From: JBATTK01 sp049670505
GTDB lineage: Bacteria; Bacteroidota; Bacteroidia; Flavobacteriales; Flavobacteriaceae
NCBI GenBank assembly: GCA_049670505.1
Contig: JBATTK010000011.1
Coordinates: forward strand, 1-14,168
Direction: 5' to 3'
DNA length: 14,168 bases
A program made the position numbers and the translations under genes. Every line of letters starts with the position of its first letter. The stretch's first letter is position 1. The notes under the pieces are model-generated. The model made no database searches. It was not told where the DNA came from and saw only the letters and a program-made list of their open reading frames with translations. Of this stretch, positions 7,946 to 14,018 are shown piece after piece.

Positions 7946-8683
7946 TTAACCCATGCGCTGCCTTACCGTTTCATACAGAAATACACCGCAGGCTACGGAT
8001 ACGTTCAAAGAGCCTATTTCTCCTAATAGCGGTAGCTTTACCATATGGTCGGAAGCTTTTAGTATGGATGGGGAAATTCCCGTATCCTCCGCTCCCATAA
8101 TAATGGCCAAAGGTTGGTTGAAAGAAACGTCATAGATTGTTTTTTTGGTTTTTTCCGTAGCCGCAATTATCTTAATGCCAGAAGCCTGTAAATAAAAAAC
8201 GGCATCTTTAATATGATCTACCTTGGCAATAGGAACTTTGAATGCGGCCCCTGCAGATGTTTTAATGGTATCTGCTGTAACAGGTGCAGCTCCTTTCTTT
8301 TGGATAATAATGCCATCTACCCCCGTACATTCGGCCGTCCTTATGATTGCCCCAAAATTACGAACATCGGAGAGTTGATCAAGTAAAAGAAATAATGGAG
8401 TTTCTTTATTTGTTACCACATTTTCTACAAGTTCTTCAAAATTATGGAATTGAATAGGGGAGATGTTGGCTACAACACCTTGATGGTTGTTTTGTGTAAG
8501 CCGGTTCAATTTTTCAATGGGAACATAGGAAGAACTTATCCCATTTTTGCGTATTAAAGATTCCAATTCCTTGGATGATTCGCTCCTTAGTCCCTTTTGT
8601 AAAAAGATTTTATCTATGGGTTCATTGGATTTTAAGGCTTCCATTACAGCTCTAATACCATAAATTTGTGTGGTTTTTTGCAT
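7946..8683 (-). CDS. rlmB: 23S rRNA 2'-O-methyltransferase RlmB (TrmH/SpoU family)
   Basis: A 245-residue SpoU-family RNA methyltransferase. An N-terminal substrate-binding domain (YGIRAVMEALK near the start, NHQGVVA near 66-72) precedes the knotted SPOUT domain. Motif 1 is NFGAIIRTAE (109-118), motif 2 IIMGAEDTGIS (194-204), motif 3 PLLGEIGSLNVSVA (218-231). E. coli RlmB methylates G2251 in the 23S P-loop; the family member here probably does the same, though other TrmH-like targets are possible. The reading frame is open to an ATG at 8752, but MQKTTQIYG at 8683 is chosen because family similarity begins there and a -7-like box lies immediately upstream. Transcription is separated from the upstream peptide genes by a hairpin terminator. 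Confidence 0.92.
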   Translation of the reverse strand: MQKTTQIYGIRAVMEALKSNEPIDKIFLQKGLRSESSKELESLIRKNGISSSYVPIEKLNRLTQNNHQGVVANISPIQFHNFEELVENVVTNKETPLFLLLDQLSDVRNFGAIIRTAECTGVDGIIIQKKGAAPVTADTIKTSAGAAFKVPIAKVDHIKDAVFYLQASGIKIIAATEKTKKTIYDVSFNQPLAIIMGAEDTGISPSILKASDHMVKLPLLGEIGSLNVSVACGVFLYETVRQRMG

Positions 8684-8687
8684 GGTG

Positions 8688-8695
8688 CAAAGGTA
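8688..8695 (-). promoter_or_regulatory. -7 promoter element of rlmB, probably leaderless
   Basis: On the minus strand TACCTTTG, followed by C, matches the Bacteroidota -7 consensus TAnnTTTG exactly. It ends only four bases before the rlmB ATG, so transcription would start at or very near the start codon. A -33 TTG box is not clear. Confidence 0.5.
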
Positions 8696-8699
8696 AATA

Positions 8700-8733
8700 A
8701 AAAACCATCCTCCGTATGAAGAGAATGGTTTTT
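8700..8733 (-). terminator. Hairpin terminator after peptide genes A/B
   Basis: AAAAACCATCCTC (8700-8712) pairs with GAGAATGGTTTTT (8721-8733) around an 8-nt loop, 12 of 13 positions matching. On the minus strand the stem is followed by a T-rich run (TTTTTTATTTA). It lies 41 bp after the stop of peptide A and just before the rlmB promoter, so it should end the peptide A/B transcript. Confidence 0.75.
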
Positions 8734-8773
8734 GTGTTACGTTATATCTCACGAAAGTCTATTAGGGCTTTTT

Positions 8774-8941
8774 CTAACAAGCCTCCATCGTAAAACATTT
8801 GAGTATACAAGCATGATCGTTCATACTAGATGTACATGGTCCAGAATTAATTGCTCCACCATTTAGTTTGTTCACTTCAAAGGAAGCAACAATTTTTTTG
8901 TTCAACGCTAGGGTCGTTAAATTTTTTCTTTTCATTTTCAT
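8774..8941 (-). CDS. GG-leader RiPP/bacteriocin-like precursor peptide A
   Basis: A 55-residue precursor starting MKMKRKNL. The leader carries the Bacteroidota motif LALNKK (residues 11-16) and ends in L-N-G-G at 26-29, fitting C39-peptidase cleavage after G29; hydrophobic residues sit at -4 (L26), -9 (F21) and -12 (V18). The predicted 26-residue core has four Cys (36, 45, 49, 55), the last being the C-terminal residue, plus several Ser/Thr. The leader matches the group annotated as class I lanthipeptide or GG-Bacteroidales RiPP precursors, but no modifying enzyme is seen nearby, so the Cys could equally form disulphides. Start 8941 is preferred over an upstream ATG at 8986; 8935 is also possible. 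It lies 20 bp downstream of peptide B, divergent from the transporter. Confidence 0.82.
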   Translation of the reverse strand: MKMKRKNLTTLALNKKIVASFEVNKLNGGAINSGPCTSSMNDHACILKCFTMEAC

Positions 8942-8961
8942 AAAATTTAGGGTTAATAATA

Positions 8962-9129
8962 CTATGATCCGCAGACTATTTTGCATACGACGGGCCTAGC
9001 CGATGTTTGGCCGTAGCCGGGACACCCATCTTGTCTTAAAGAACCTCCTTTCACAGCATTTGCGGTTACATTTAGATTAGAGACTACCTTCTTTTCCAAC
9101 TTTAAATTTCTAAGACTTCTTTTTTTCAT
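8962..9129 (-). CDS. GG-leader precursor peptide B
   Basis: A 55-residue peptide beginning MKKRSLRNL, too short for common ORF cut-offs. The leader motif is LKLEKK (residues 9-14), with Glu in place of the Asn found in the other five, and the double Gly is at 28-29 preceded by V26-K27. The spacing from the KK to GG is two residues longer than in the others, so the -12 position is Asn rather than Ile/Val. The predicted core of 26 residues has three Cys (36, 49, 53), is basic and Gly-containing, and ends C-G-S. It is first in a two-gene unit with peptide A and is transcribed away from the transporter, with a 162-bp shared upstream region. It is a precursor by leader and context; bioactivity is unknown. 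Confidence 0.78.
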   Translation of the reverse strand: MKKRSLRNLKLEKKVVSNLNVTANAVKGGSLRQDGCPGYGQTSARPVVCKIVCGS

Positions 9130-9266
9130 GATACGGATTTTGTGGGGTTACAGAATTTCTAGATAAGATAGTTTTATGTAAGAATAAAAACAATAATAAA
9201 GTAAGATTTAACTTTATGATAACACCAAAAATTCATAATACTATTTCAGTATTGTATTGTAATCTT

Positions 9267-9293
9267 ATGGTTAATAGTTTTATATTTAACCAT
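9267..9293 (+). promoter_or_regulatory. Hairpin over the transporter start codon
   Basis: ATGGTTAA (9267-9274) pairs perfectly with TTAACCAT (9286-9293) around an 11-nt AT-rich loop. The right arm includes the first two bases of the transporter ATG (9292-9294). In mRNA this could occlude the start; in DNA it could be an operator. The stem is short and AT-rich, so function is unproven. Confidence 0.35.
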
Positions 9294-11490
9294 GCCTTTA
9301 AAAGCTTTTCCATTCTACAGACAATTAGATCAAATGGATTGTGGACCTACCTGTTTGCGTATGGTCGCAAAGTATCATGGAAAGTCGTATGCCGTTGATT
9401 ATTTGAGAAGAAAAGCAAATATTACCCGGGAAGGTGTTTCTTTGGGAGGAATTGCAGAAGCTGCGGAAGCTATAGGCTATCATACCTTGGCGGTAAGTTT
9501 GGATTTTAAGACTATGGTTGAGGAAGTTCCTTTCCCATGTATTGCACATTGGCGTCAAAGGCATTTTGTGGTGGTCTATGAGATAAAAAAAAATACCGTT
9601 TATGTAGCGGATCCGGCCCATGGATTGGTAAAATACTCCAAAAAGGACTTTTTGAACGGATGGATCGGGAAGAATGCGGACGAAAACTCCGAGGGATATT
9701 TACTTTTGTTGGAGCCCACCCCTAAGTTTCATGAAAACGACGCAGAGGATAAACGCCAATATGGCTTCAAGTTTTTGTTCTGGTACTTTAGGCCGTACAA
9801 AAAGTATATTATCCAGCTTTTATTGGGTCTATTTGTTGGGAGTCTATTGCAATTGATATTTCCTTTCCTGACCCAGGCAGTTGTAGACTATGGGATAAAC
9901 TATCAAAATCTCAATTTCATTTATCTTATCCTTATTGCCCAGCTCACACTTTTTGTCTCCCAAACAACGGTAGATTTAATACGCGGCTGGATTTTATTAC
10001 ATATGACCAGTAGGATCAACATTAATTTAATTTCGGATTTCCTTATCAAATTAATGCGTTTGCCCATATCTTTTTTTGATTCCAAGAATACCGGGGATAT
10101 CATCCAAAGAATATACGATCATGATAGGATACAGGACTTTTTGTCGAGCACCACCTTAAACACTCTCTTTTCGGCCTTTAACCTGGTAGTGTTCGGACTT
10201 GTTCTTGCCTATTACAACCTAACCATTTTCATTATCTTTTTTATAGGTTCTTTTGTTTATATAGGTTGGACCCTTTTATTTCTTAAGAAGAGGGAAGAGC
10301 TAGACTACAAGCGTTTTGATCAGGCTGCCGATAATCAAAGTAGCATTTATCAACTTATTTCGGGAATGCAAGAAATAAAACTTAATGGATCGGAGAGGAG
10401 ACGTCGGTGGGAATGGGAGGCCATACAAGTAAAACTATTCAAAGTATCCATTAAAAGTCTGACCCTTTCGCAGACACAAAATACCGGGGGACAATTCTTT
10501 AATGAGCTTAAAAACATATTGATAACATTTGTAGCCGCCAAATCGGTAATCGATGGTAGTCTTACATTGGGTATGATGTTATCTGTACAGTACATCATTG
10601 GTCAGTTAAATCTTCCGATAAATAATTTTATAACATTTATTCAGACCGGTCAGGATGCCAAAATCAGTCTGGAGCGTTTGGCCGAAATACATTCCAAGGA
10701 TGATGAGGAAGGAGAGGAAGAGGATATTAAGGAACTTCCCAAAAATAGGGATATCATTATAAAAGATCTTACTTTCATGTATGGGGGGAAGAATTCTGCA
10801 AAGGTACTGGACAATATTAATTTGGAAATACCGGAAGGAAAAGTGACCGCAATTGTTGGTGCCAGTGGAAGTGGGAAAACGACGCTTATTAAATTATTGC
10901 TGAAGTTTTATGAACCTTCTGAGGGCGATATCATGGTAGATAAAACCAAATTAAAGAACATTGGAACCAACTTTTGGAGAAAAAATTGCGGTAGCGTTAT
11001 GCAGGATGGCTTTTTGTTCGGAGATACCATCTCAAGAAATATCACAGAATCGGATTCGGAAGGAATAGTGGATAAAAAGCGGTTGTTGCATGCAGTGAAT
11101 GTTGCCAATATTGAAAATTTTATTGAGGAATTACCTTCCGGTTTTAATACTAAAATTGGAGGTAGCGGGACCAATATAAGCGGAGGACAAAAACAGCGTG
11201 TTTTGATCGCAAGGTCTGTGTATAAAGATCCGAACTACATTTTTTTTGATGAAGCTACCAGTGCCCTGGATGCTAATAATGAAAAGATAATCATGGATAA
11301 ACTGGAAAAGTTTTATGAGGGAAAGACCGTTGTGGTGGTGGCGCATAGACTGAGCACGGTAAAAAATGCGGATCAAATTATTGTGTTGGACGGGGGTAAG
11401 ATCGTAGAGCAGGGAAATCATAGGGAATTGGCCAATAAAAAGGGACTGTACTATTCTTTGGTAAAAAATCAACTGGAGTTGGGAAATTGA
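9292..11490 (+). CDS. C39-peptidase ABC transporter (bacteriocin/RiPP exporter)
   Basis: A 732-residue peptidase-containing ABC transporter of normal length. The N-terminal C39 domain (1-135) has the oxyanion Gln (Q11), catalytic C17 in DCGPTCLRM, H91 in HFVVVYE and D107 in ADPAHG, all intact. About six membrane segments lie between 160 and 450. The nucleotide-binding domain has Walker A GASGSGKTT (from 523), signature SGGQKQR (from 630), Walker B FFDEATSALD (D653, E654) and the H-loop AHRLST (H685). It is an inner-membrane protein that should cut leaders after Gly-Gly and export the cores, and six peptides with such leaders surround it. It is followed 5 bp later by the HlyD-type adaptor, as in CvaB/CvaA. 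An 8-bp inverted repeat overlaps the start codon. Confidence 0.95.
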   Translation: MPLKAFPFYRQLDQMDCGPTCLRMVAKYHGKSYAVDYLRRKANITREGVSLGGIAEAAEAIGYHTLAVSLDFKTMVEEVPFPCIAHWRQRHFVVVYEIKKNTVYVADPAHGLVKYSKKDFLNGWIGKNADENSEGYLLLLEPTPKFHENDAEDKRQYGFKFLFWYFRPYKKYIIQLLLGLFVGSLLQLIFPFLTQAVVDYGINYQNLNFIYLILIAQLTLFVSQTTVDLIRGWILLHMTSRININLISDFLIKLMRLPISFFDSKNTGDIIQRIYDHDRIQDFLSSTTLNTLFSAFNLVVFGLVLAYYNLTIFIIFFIGSFVYIGWTLLFLKKREELDYKRFDQAADNQSSIYQLISGMQEIKLNGSERRRRWEWEAIQVKLFKVSIKSLTLSQTQNTGGQFFNELKNILITFVAAKSVIDGSLTLGMMLSVQYIIGQLNLPINNFITFIQTGQDAKISLERLAEIHSKDDEEGEEEDIKELPKNRDIIIKDLTFMYGGKNSAKVLDNINLEIPEGKVTAIVGASGSGKTTLIKLLLKFYEPSEGDIMVDKTKLKNIGTNFWRKNCGSVMQDGFLFGDTISRNITESDSEGIVDKKRLLHAVNVANIENFIEELPSGFNTKIGGSGTNISGGQKQRVLIARSVYKDPNYIFFDEATSALDANNEKIIMDKLEKFYEGKTVVVVAHRLSTVKNADQIIVLDGGKIVEQGNHRELANKKGLYYSLVKNQLELGN

Positions 11491-11495
11491 TATAG

Positions 11496-12818
11496 ATGAG
11501 TGAAAATCCCCAAAATATAAAAAGAAAAATCGACCTGCTGGAAGAACGTTCCGATCAGGTAAAGGAAATTTTGGGCAAGGCTCCCAACTGGGTTATACGC
11601 TCTGGTATTTCAGTAGTGTTTATCATAGTTCTCCTGTTGATTTTAGGGGCGGCCATAATTAGTTATAATGATATAATTCCCGCAGAGATCACTATAACCA
11701 GCAAAAATCCGCCGGTGTATTTAAAAGCGAATACCGCGGGTAGGCTTACACATATTTTTGTGGAACCCGATCAACAAGTCCAAAAAGATGAAATGCTTGC
11801 GGAAATTGAGAATACAGCGAATCTGGAAGATATTCTTCACCTTAGAAATAGGATAAGTAAGTTTAATGCAGGAATACCAACCTTGGATTCCTTAAGGCTT
11901 ATGTATGCCCCTTATTTGGATTTGGGTTCCGTACAATTGGCGTATGGGGAGTTTTTGACCCAATACCAAAACTATATTCTTTTTAATGCCCTGGCACCAA
12001 ATGAAAGAGAATCTACTGTAATCAGAAAGCAATTAAGGGAGCAGCGTGGGTTTTTGGAAAAACAACAACGTCAATTGGATATCTTTAAAGAAGATTTGGA
12101 GTTTTCCAAGAGTTCCTACGAGCGTAATGCTACCCTTTATGAAAAAGGCGTGATCTCTAAGGCTGAATTTGAAACTGCGTCTAGGGACTATCTTGCGGAT
12201 AAGCAACAGTATGAGGGTTTTTTAACAGGTATTTCCAACACCCGGATAGCCATTGCCGATTTTAATAATTTGCTGACCAAGACTAATATTGAAGGTACGG
12301 AGTTTGAAAATAACTACAGGCAACAATTGGAAAAAGCATATCAAAACCTCAATAACGAACTTTTGTCGTGGGAACAGCAATTTTTGTTGAAAAGCCCTAT
12401 ATCCGGAAAGATTACGGTGTTCGATATTTGGAACCAATATCAGAACGTTGCTGTTGGGGAAACACTTTTTACCGTTGTCCCGGATAATCTGGAAGAAATC
12501 ATAGGCAGGGTTACCCTACCCATACGGAACTCTGGAAAAGTAAGGGTAGGCCAAAAGGTCATTATTAAGCTGGCCAACTATCCCTTTGAGGAGTGGGGTA
12601 GTCTACAGGGAGAGATCGCCAACATATCCGAGGTGCCTAAACAGGGGGAAGAAGCTTTTTACACTTTGTATATAGAAATTGAGAATTTGAGGACCTCTTA
12701 TGGAAAGGAAATTAAGTTTAGACAAGAGATGCAGGGCACTGCGGAGATTGTAATAGAGGAGCTAACGATTTTGGAGCGTATTTTTTATCAGCTCCGAAAA
12801 GTTTTTGATAGGGCATAA
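11496..12818 (+). CDS. HlyD-family secretion adaptor (membrane fusion protein)
   Basis: A 440-residue periplasmic adaptor. A short cytoplasmic N-terminus is followed by one membrane anchor (about 36-57). Then come a first half-lipoyl segment (about 70-108, with AGRLTHIFVEPDQQVQKDEMLAEI), a long helical hairpin (about 110-300, Gln/Leu/Glu-rich coiled coil), the second lipoyl half (LKSPISGKITVFD near 303-315), and a C-terminal beta-barrel region ending near 425. It should bridge the C39 ABC transporter to an outer-membrane TolC-like channel; no such channel is encoded in this window. It begins 5 bp after the transporter stop, so one operon is likely, and it ends at a strong hairpin terminator. 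Confidence 0.92.
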   Translation: MSENPQNIKRKIDLLEERSDQVKEILGKAPNWVIRSGISVVFIIVLLLILGAAIISYNDIIPAEITITSKNPPVYLKANTAGRLTHIFVEPDQQVQKDEMLAEIENTANLEDILHLRNRISKFNAGIPTLDSLRLMYAPYLDLGSVQLAYGEFLTQYQNYILFNALAPNERESTVIRKQLREQRGFLEKQQRQLDIFKEDLEFSKSSYERNATLYEKGVISKAEFETASRDYLADKQQYEGFLTGISNTRIAIADFNNLLTKTNIEGTEFENNYRQQLEKAYQNLNNELLSWEQQFLLKSPISGKITVFDIWNQYQNVAVGETLFTVVPDNLEEIIGRVTLPIRNSGKVRVGQKVIIKLANYPFEEWGSLQGEIANISEVPKQGEEAFYTLYIEIENLRTSYGKEIKFRQEMQGTAEIVIEELTILERIFYQLRKVFDRA

Positions 12819-12819
12819 A

Positions 12820-12842
12820 AAAGCTGCCTTTGGGGCAGCTTT
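12820..12842. terminator. Bidirectional hairpin terminator
   Basis: AAAGCTGCC (12820-12828) pairs perfectly with GGCAGCTTT (12834-12842) around a 5-nt loop. The plus-strand side is followed by TTTGATTTT-like sequence, and the minus-strand side by TTTTTT. It therefore can end both the transporter operon and the convergent peptide C/D/E transcript. Confidence 0.82.
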
Positions 12843-12926
12843 GATTTTAAGTTTTTATCTATGGTAACAATCATAGTATTTACCCTTACCCTTTAAGGGA
12901 AAGGCAAAGGCAAAAACTAGCTCTTC

Positions 12927-13091
12927 TTATTTACATTTCTTTGACTCCCCTGGTTCTACTCGGCTTCCACCGCACGCACAACTTTGGGCTCCCGTACAAT
13001 ATCGTCCGCTACCTCCCTTTAAATGTTGGGAATCTAGTTTTGAAACTGTTTTTTTGTTCAAAGACAAACTGATTTTCTTTGCTTTTTTCAT
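12927..13091 (-). CDS. GG-leader precursor peptide C
   Basis: A 54-residue peptide beginning MKKAKKIS. The leader motif is LSLNKK (9-14), ending L24-K25-G26-G27, with hydrophobic residues at -4 (L24), -9 (L19) and -12 (V16), as C39 peptidases prefer. The 27-residue predicted core has four Cys (32, 38, 40, 53), including a C-A-C followed by a Gly pair, and ends in a charged KKCK tail. Its leader is closest to those of peptides D and E, suggesting local gene duplication with core replacement. It lies 23 bp after the stop of peptide D on the same strand and is convergent with the HlyD adaptor gene. Modification and activity are unknown. Confidence 0.8.
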   Translation of the reverse strand: MKKAKKISLSLNKKTVSKLDSQHLKGGSGRYCTGAQSCACGGSRVEPGESKKCK

Positions 13092-13114
13092 GATTTTCTT
13101 TGTTAAATGGATGT

Positions 13115-13300
13115 TTATTGGTGGTTACAGCCTGGATTCCCGGAAGGAGCTGGTCCGCCGGTTCCACAACCTCCCTGTAAGGATTGTCCCGCGCCGCAAC
13201 CTCCACGGGATATGGAAGATCCTCCGGTAAGCGCATTGGCCGTAAAGTTGGATACAACTCTTTTGTTCAATGATAATTGGATTTTTTTGGAATTTTTCAT
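13115..13300 (-). CDS. GG-leader precursor peptide D, Gly/Cys-rich core
   Basis: A 61-residue peptide beginning MKNSKKIQ. The leader motif is LSLNKR (9-14), ending A23-L24-T25-G26-G27 with hydrophobic residues at -4, -9 (F19) and -12 (V16). The 34-residue core is very rich in Gly and contains three Cys, two of them in near-repeated GGCG units (GGCGAG, then GGCGTG) eleven residues apart, followed by a Pro-rich piece and the last Cys. This composition is unlike the other cores. It is the middle gene of the C-D-E set, 86 bp after E and 23 bp before C. The Gly/Ser/Cys-rich core recalls microcin-like peptides, but no azole-forming or other maturase is seen here. Confidence 0.82.
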   Translation of the reverse strand: MKNSKKIQLSLNKRVVSNFTANALTGGSSISRGGCGAGQSLQGGCGTGGPAPSGNPGCNHQ

Positions 13301-13386
13301 GCTTTATAGTATTAAGTTAAACATTCTTTACAAGGTTTTGAGTGCTACATGAAAGTAGATGAAGAGTATGGTTGTTTAGTCAATTG

Positions 13387-13569
13387 CTAGCATCCGCATC
13401 CGGCGGCTGGATTTGTTTCTCTTGTAGGATGCATGGGTATCGTAGGGTCATCCGGGATGTTGCTTACACACATATGCGAAGGCATTGATCCTCCGGCTAT
13501 TTTTTGCTCCTGTAATTTTGAAATAATTTTCTTGTTCAACGTCAAGCTAATCTTTTTTACTTTTTTCAT
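13387..13569 (-). CDS. GG-leader precursor peptide E, Pro-rich core with CGC end
   Basis: A 60-residue peptide beginning MKKVKKIS; an upstream in-frame ATG at 13590 is less likely because all sibling leaders start MKK or MKN. The leader motif is LTLNKK (9-14), ending K23-I24-A25-G26-G27, with I24 (-4), L19 (-9) and I16 (-12) hydrophobic. The 33-residue core has one Cys near its start in HMC, a Pro/Thr-rich middle with another His, and a C-terminal C-G-C. The paired Cys with His and Met could bind metal or form a ring; this is a guess from composition. It is the first gene of the minus-strand set and is divergent from peptide F, sharing a 15-bp upstream sequence with it. Confidence 0.82.
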   Translation of the reverse strand: MKKVKKISLTLNKKIISKLQEQKIAGGSMPSHMCVSNIPDDPTIPMHPTRETNPAAGCGC

Positions 13570-13648
13570 CGTATAAATTTTAGCGGCCATTACTAATAAA
13601 TCGTAATAAAATTACTACATATAAAGAAAATAAAAACTATAATTAATG

Positions 13649-13663
13649 TAATTAACTATTTAT
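13649..13663 (-). promoter_or_regulatory. Shared 15-bp upstream element, copy for peptide E
   Basis: Read on the minus strand this is ATAAATAGTTAATTA, identical to the copy before peptide F. It lies about 80 bp upstream of the peptide E start at 13569. Same distance range and same orientation relative to the gene point to a regulator or promoter-associated site. Confidence 0.5.
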
Positions 13664-13936
13664 ATGTTAAATGAAAAGCATTAATTTTTTTTATGTATTG
13701 TCATTTACTATTCATCTACTTAAAATGATTAATTCTTTATGACCGTAAATATGTAGCTATCATTTATATAAGGAGGTACATACATCAATAAATTTCTGAA
13801 AACTGTTGAGCTAAAATAATCGGTGTTGGTATCAAACAGTTATATGCTTGTCCGATTCATTTTTGATTTGAAACTATAATACCAAATTGACCCGGATATA
13901 TTTATATAAAGAATACTTATGTGTACTGTCAAATAG

Positions 13937-13951
13937 ATAAATAGTTAATTA
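13937..13951 (+). promoter_or_regulatory. Shared 15-bp upstream element, copy for peptide F
   Basis: ATAAATAGTTAATTA on the plus strand ends 67 bp before the ATG of peptide F at 14019, and is the exact counterpart of the copy upstream of peptide E. Its AT-rich content means chance cannot be excluded, but the symmetric placement is notable. Confidence 0.5.
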
Positions 13952-14018
13952 TCTTAAAAATCTTACAAATCTAATTCTTTATTCTTATTTTCAATATGAA
14001 TTTTAAAAACCTATTATT

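Larger units (their letters stand above)
13570..14018. other. AT-rich 449-bp spacer between divergent peptide genes E and F
   Basis: No credible gene is seen. The stretch is extremely AT-rich, more so than the neighbouring genes. It holds a 15-bp sequence repeated in inverted orientation near its two ends, and a TTGGTAT (about 13826) / ATACCAA (about 13881) pair. An SD-like AAGGAGG near 13770 has no start codon behind it. It most likely carries the two divergent promoters of peptides E and F and their control sites. Confidence 0.6.

Noticed and set aside
8684..8752. N-terminal extension of rlmB to the ATG at 8752
   Set aside because: The extra 23 residues have no family similarity and the frame runs through the hairpin terminator and the -7 box.
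9216..9398. Plus-strand ORF overlapping the start of the C39 transporter
   Set aside because: It runs out of frame into the catalytic DCGPTC region of the transporter; no signal or motif of its own.
12885..12912. Imperfect hairpin CCTTACCC/GGGAAAGG and AAAGGC tandem pair
   Set aside because: The stem has a mismatch and a tiny loop, with no T-run on the minus strand; the stronger terminator at 12820-12842 already serves this junction.
13009..13257. Minus-strand ORF of 82 codons across peptides C and D
   Set aside because: It is in another frame over two well-supported precursor genes and shows no leader or domain.
13107..13352. Plus-strand ORF of 81 codons starting MDVYWW
   Set aside because: It is antisense to peptide D and its upstream region; D has the leader motif and family context, this one has nothing recognisable.
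13671..13742. Short plus-strand ORF (23 codons) beginning MKSINFFYV
   Set aside because: It has no leader motif, no GG, no Cys, and lies in very AT-rich spacer where short ORFs arise by chance.
13767..13780. Shine-Dalgarno-like AAGGAGG
   Set aside because: No start codon follows at a usable distance, and Bacteroidota rarely rely on SD sites.
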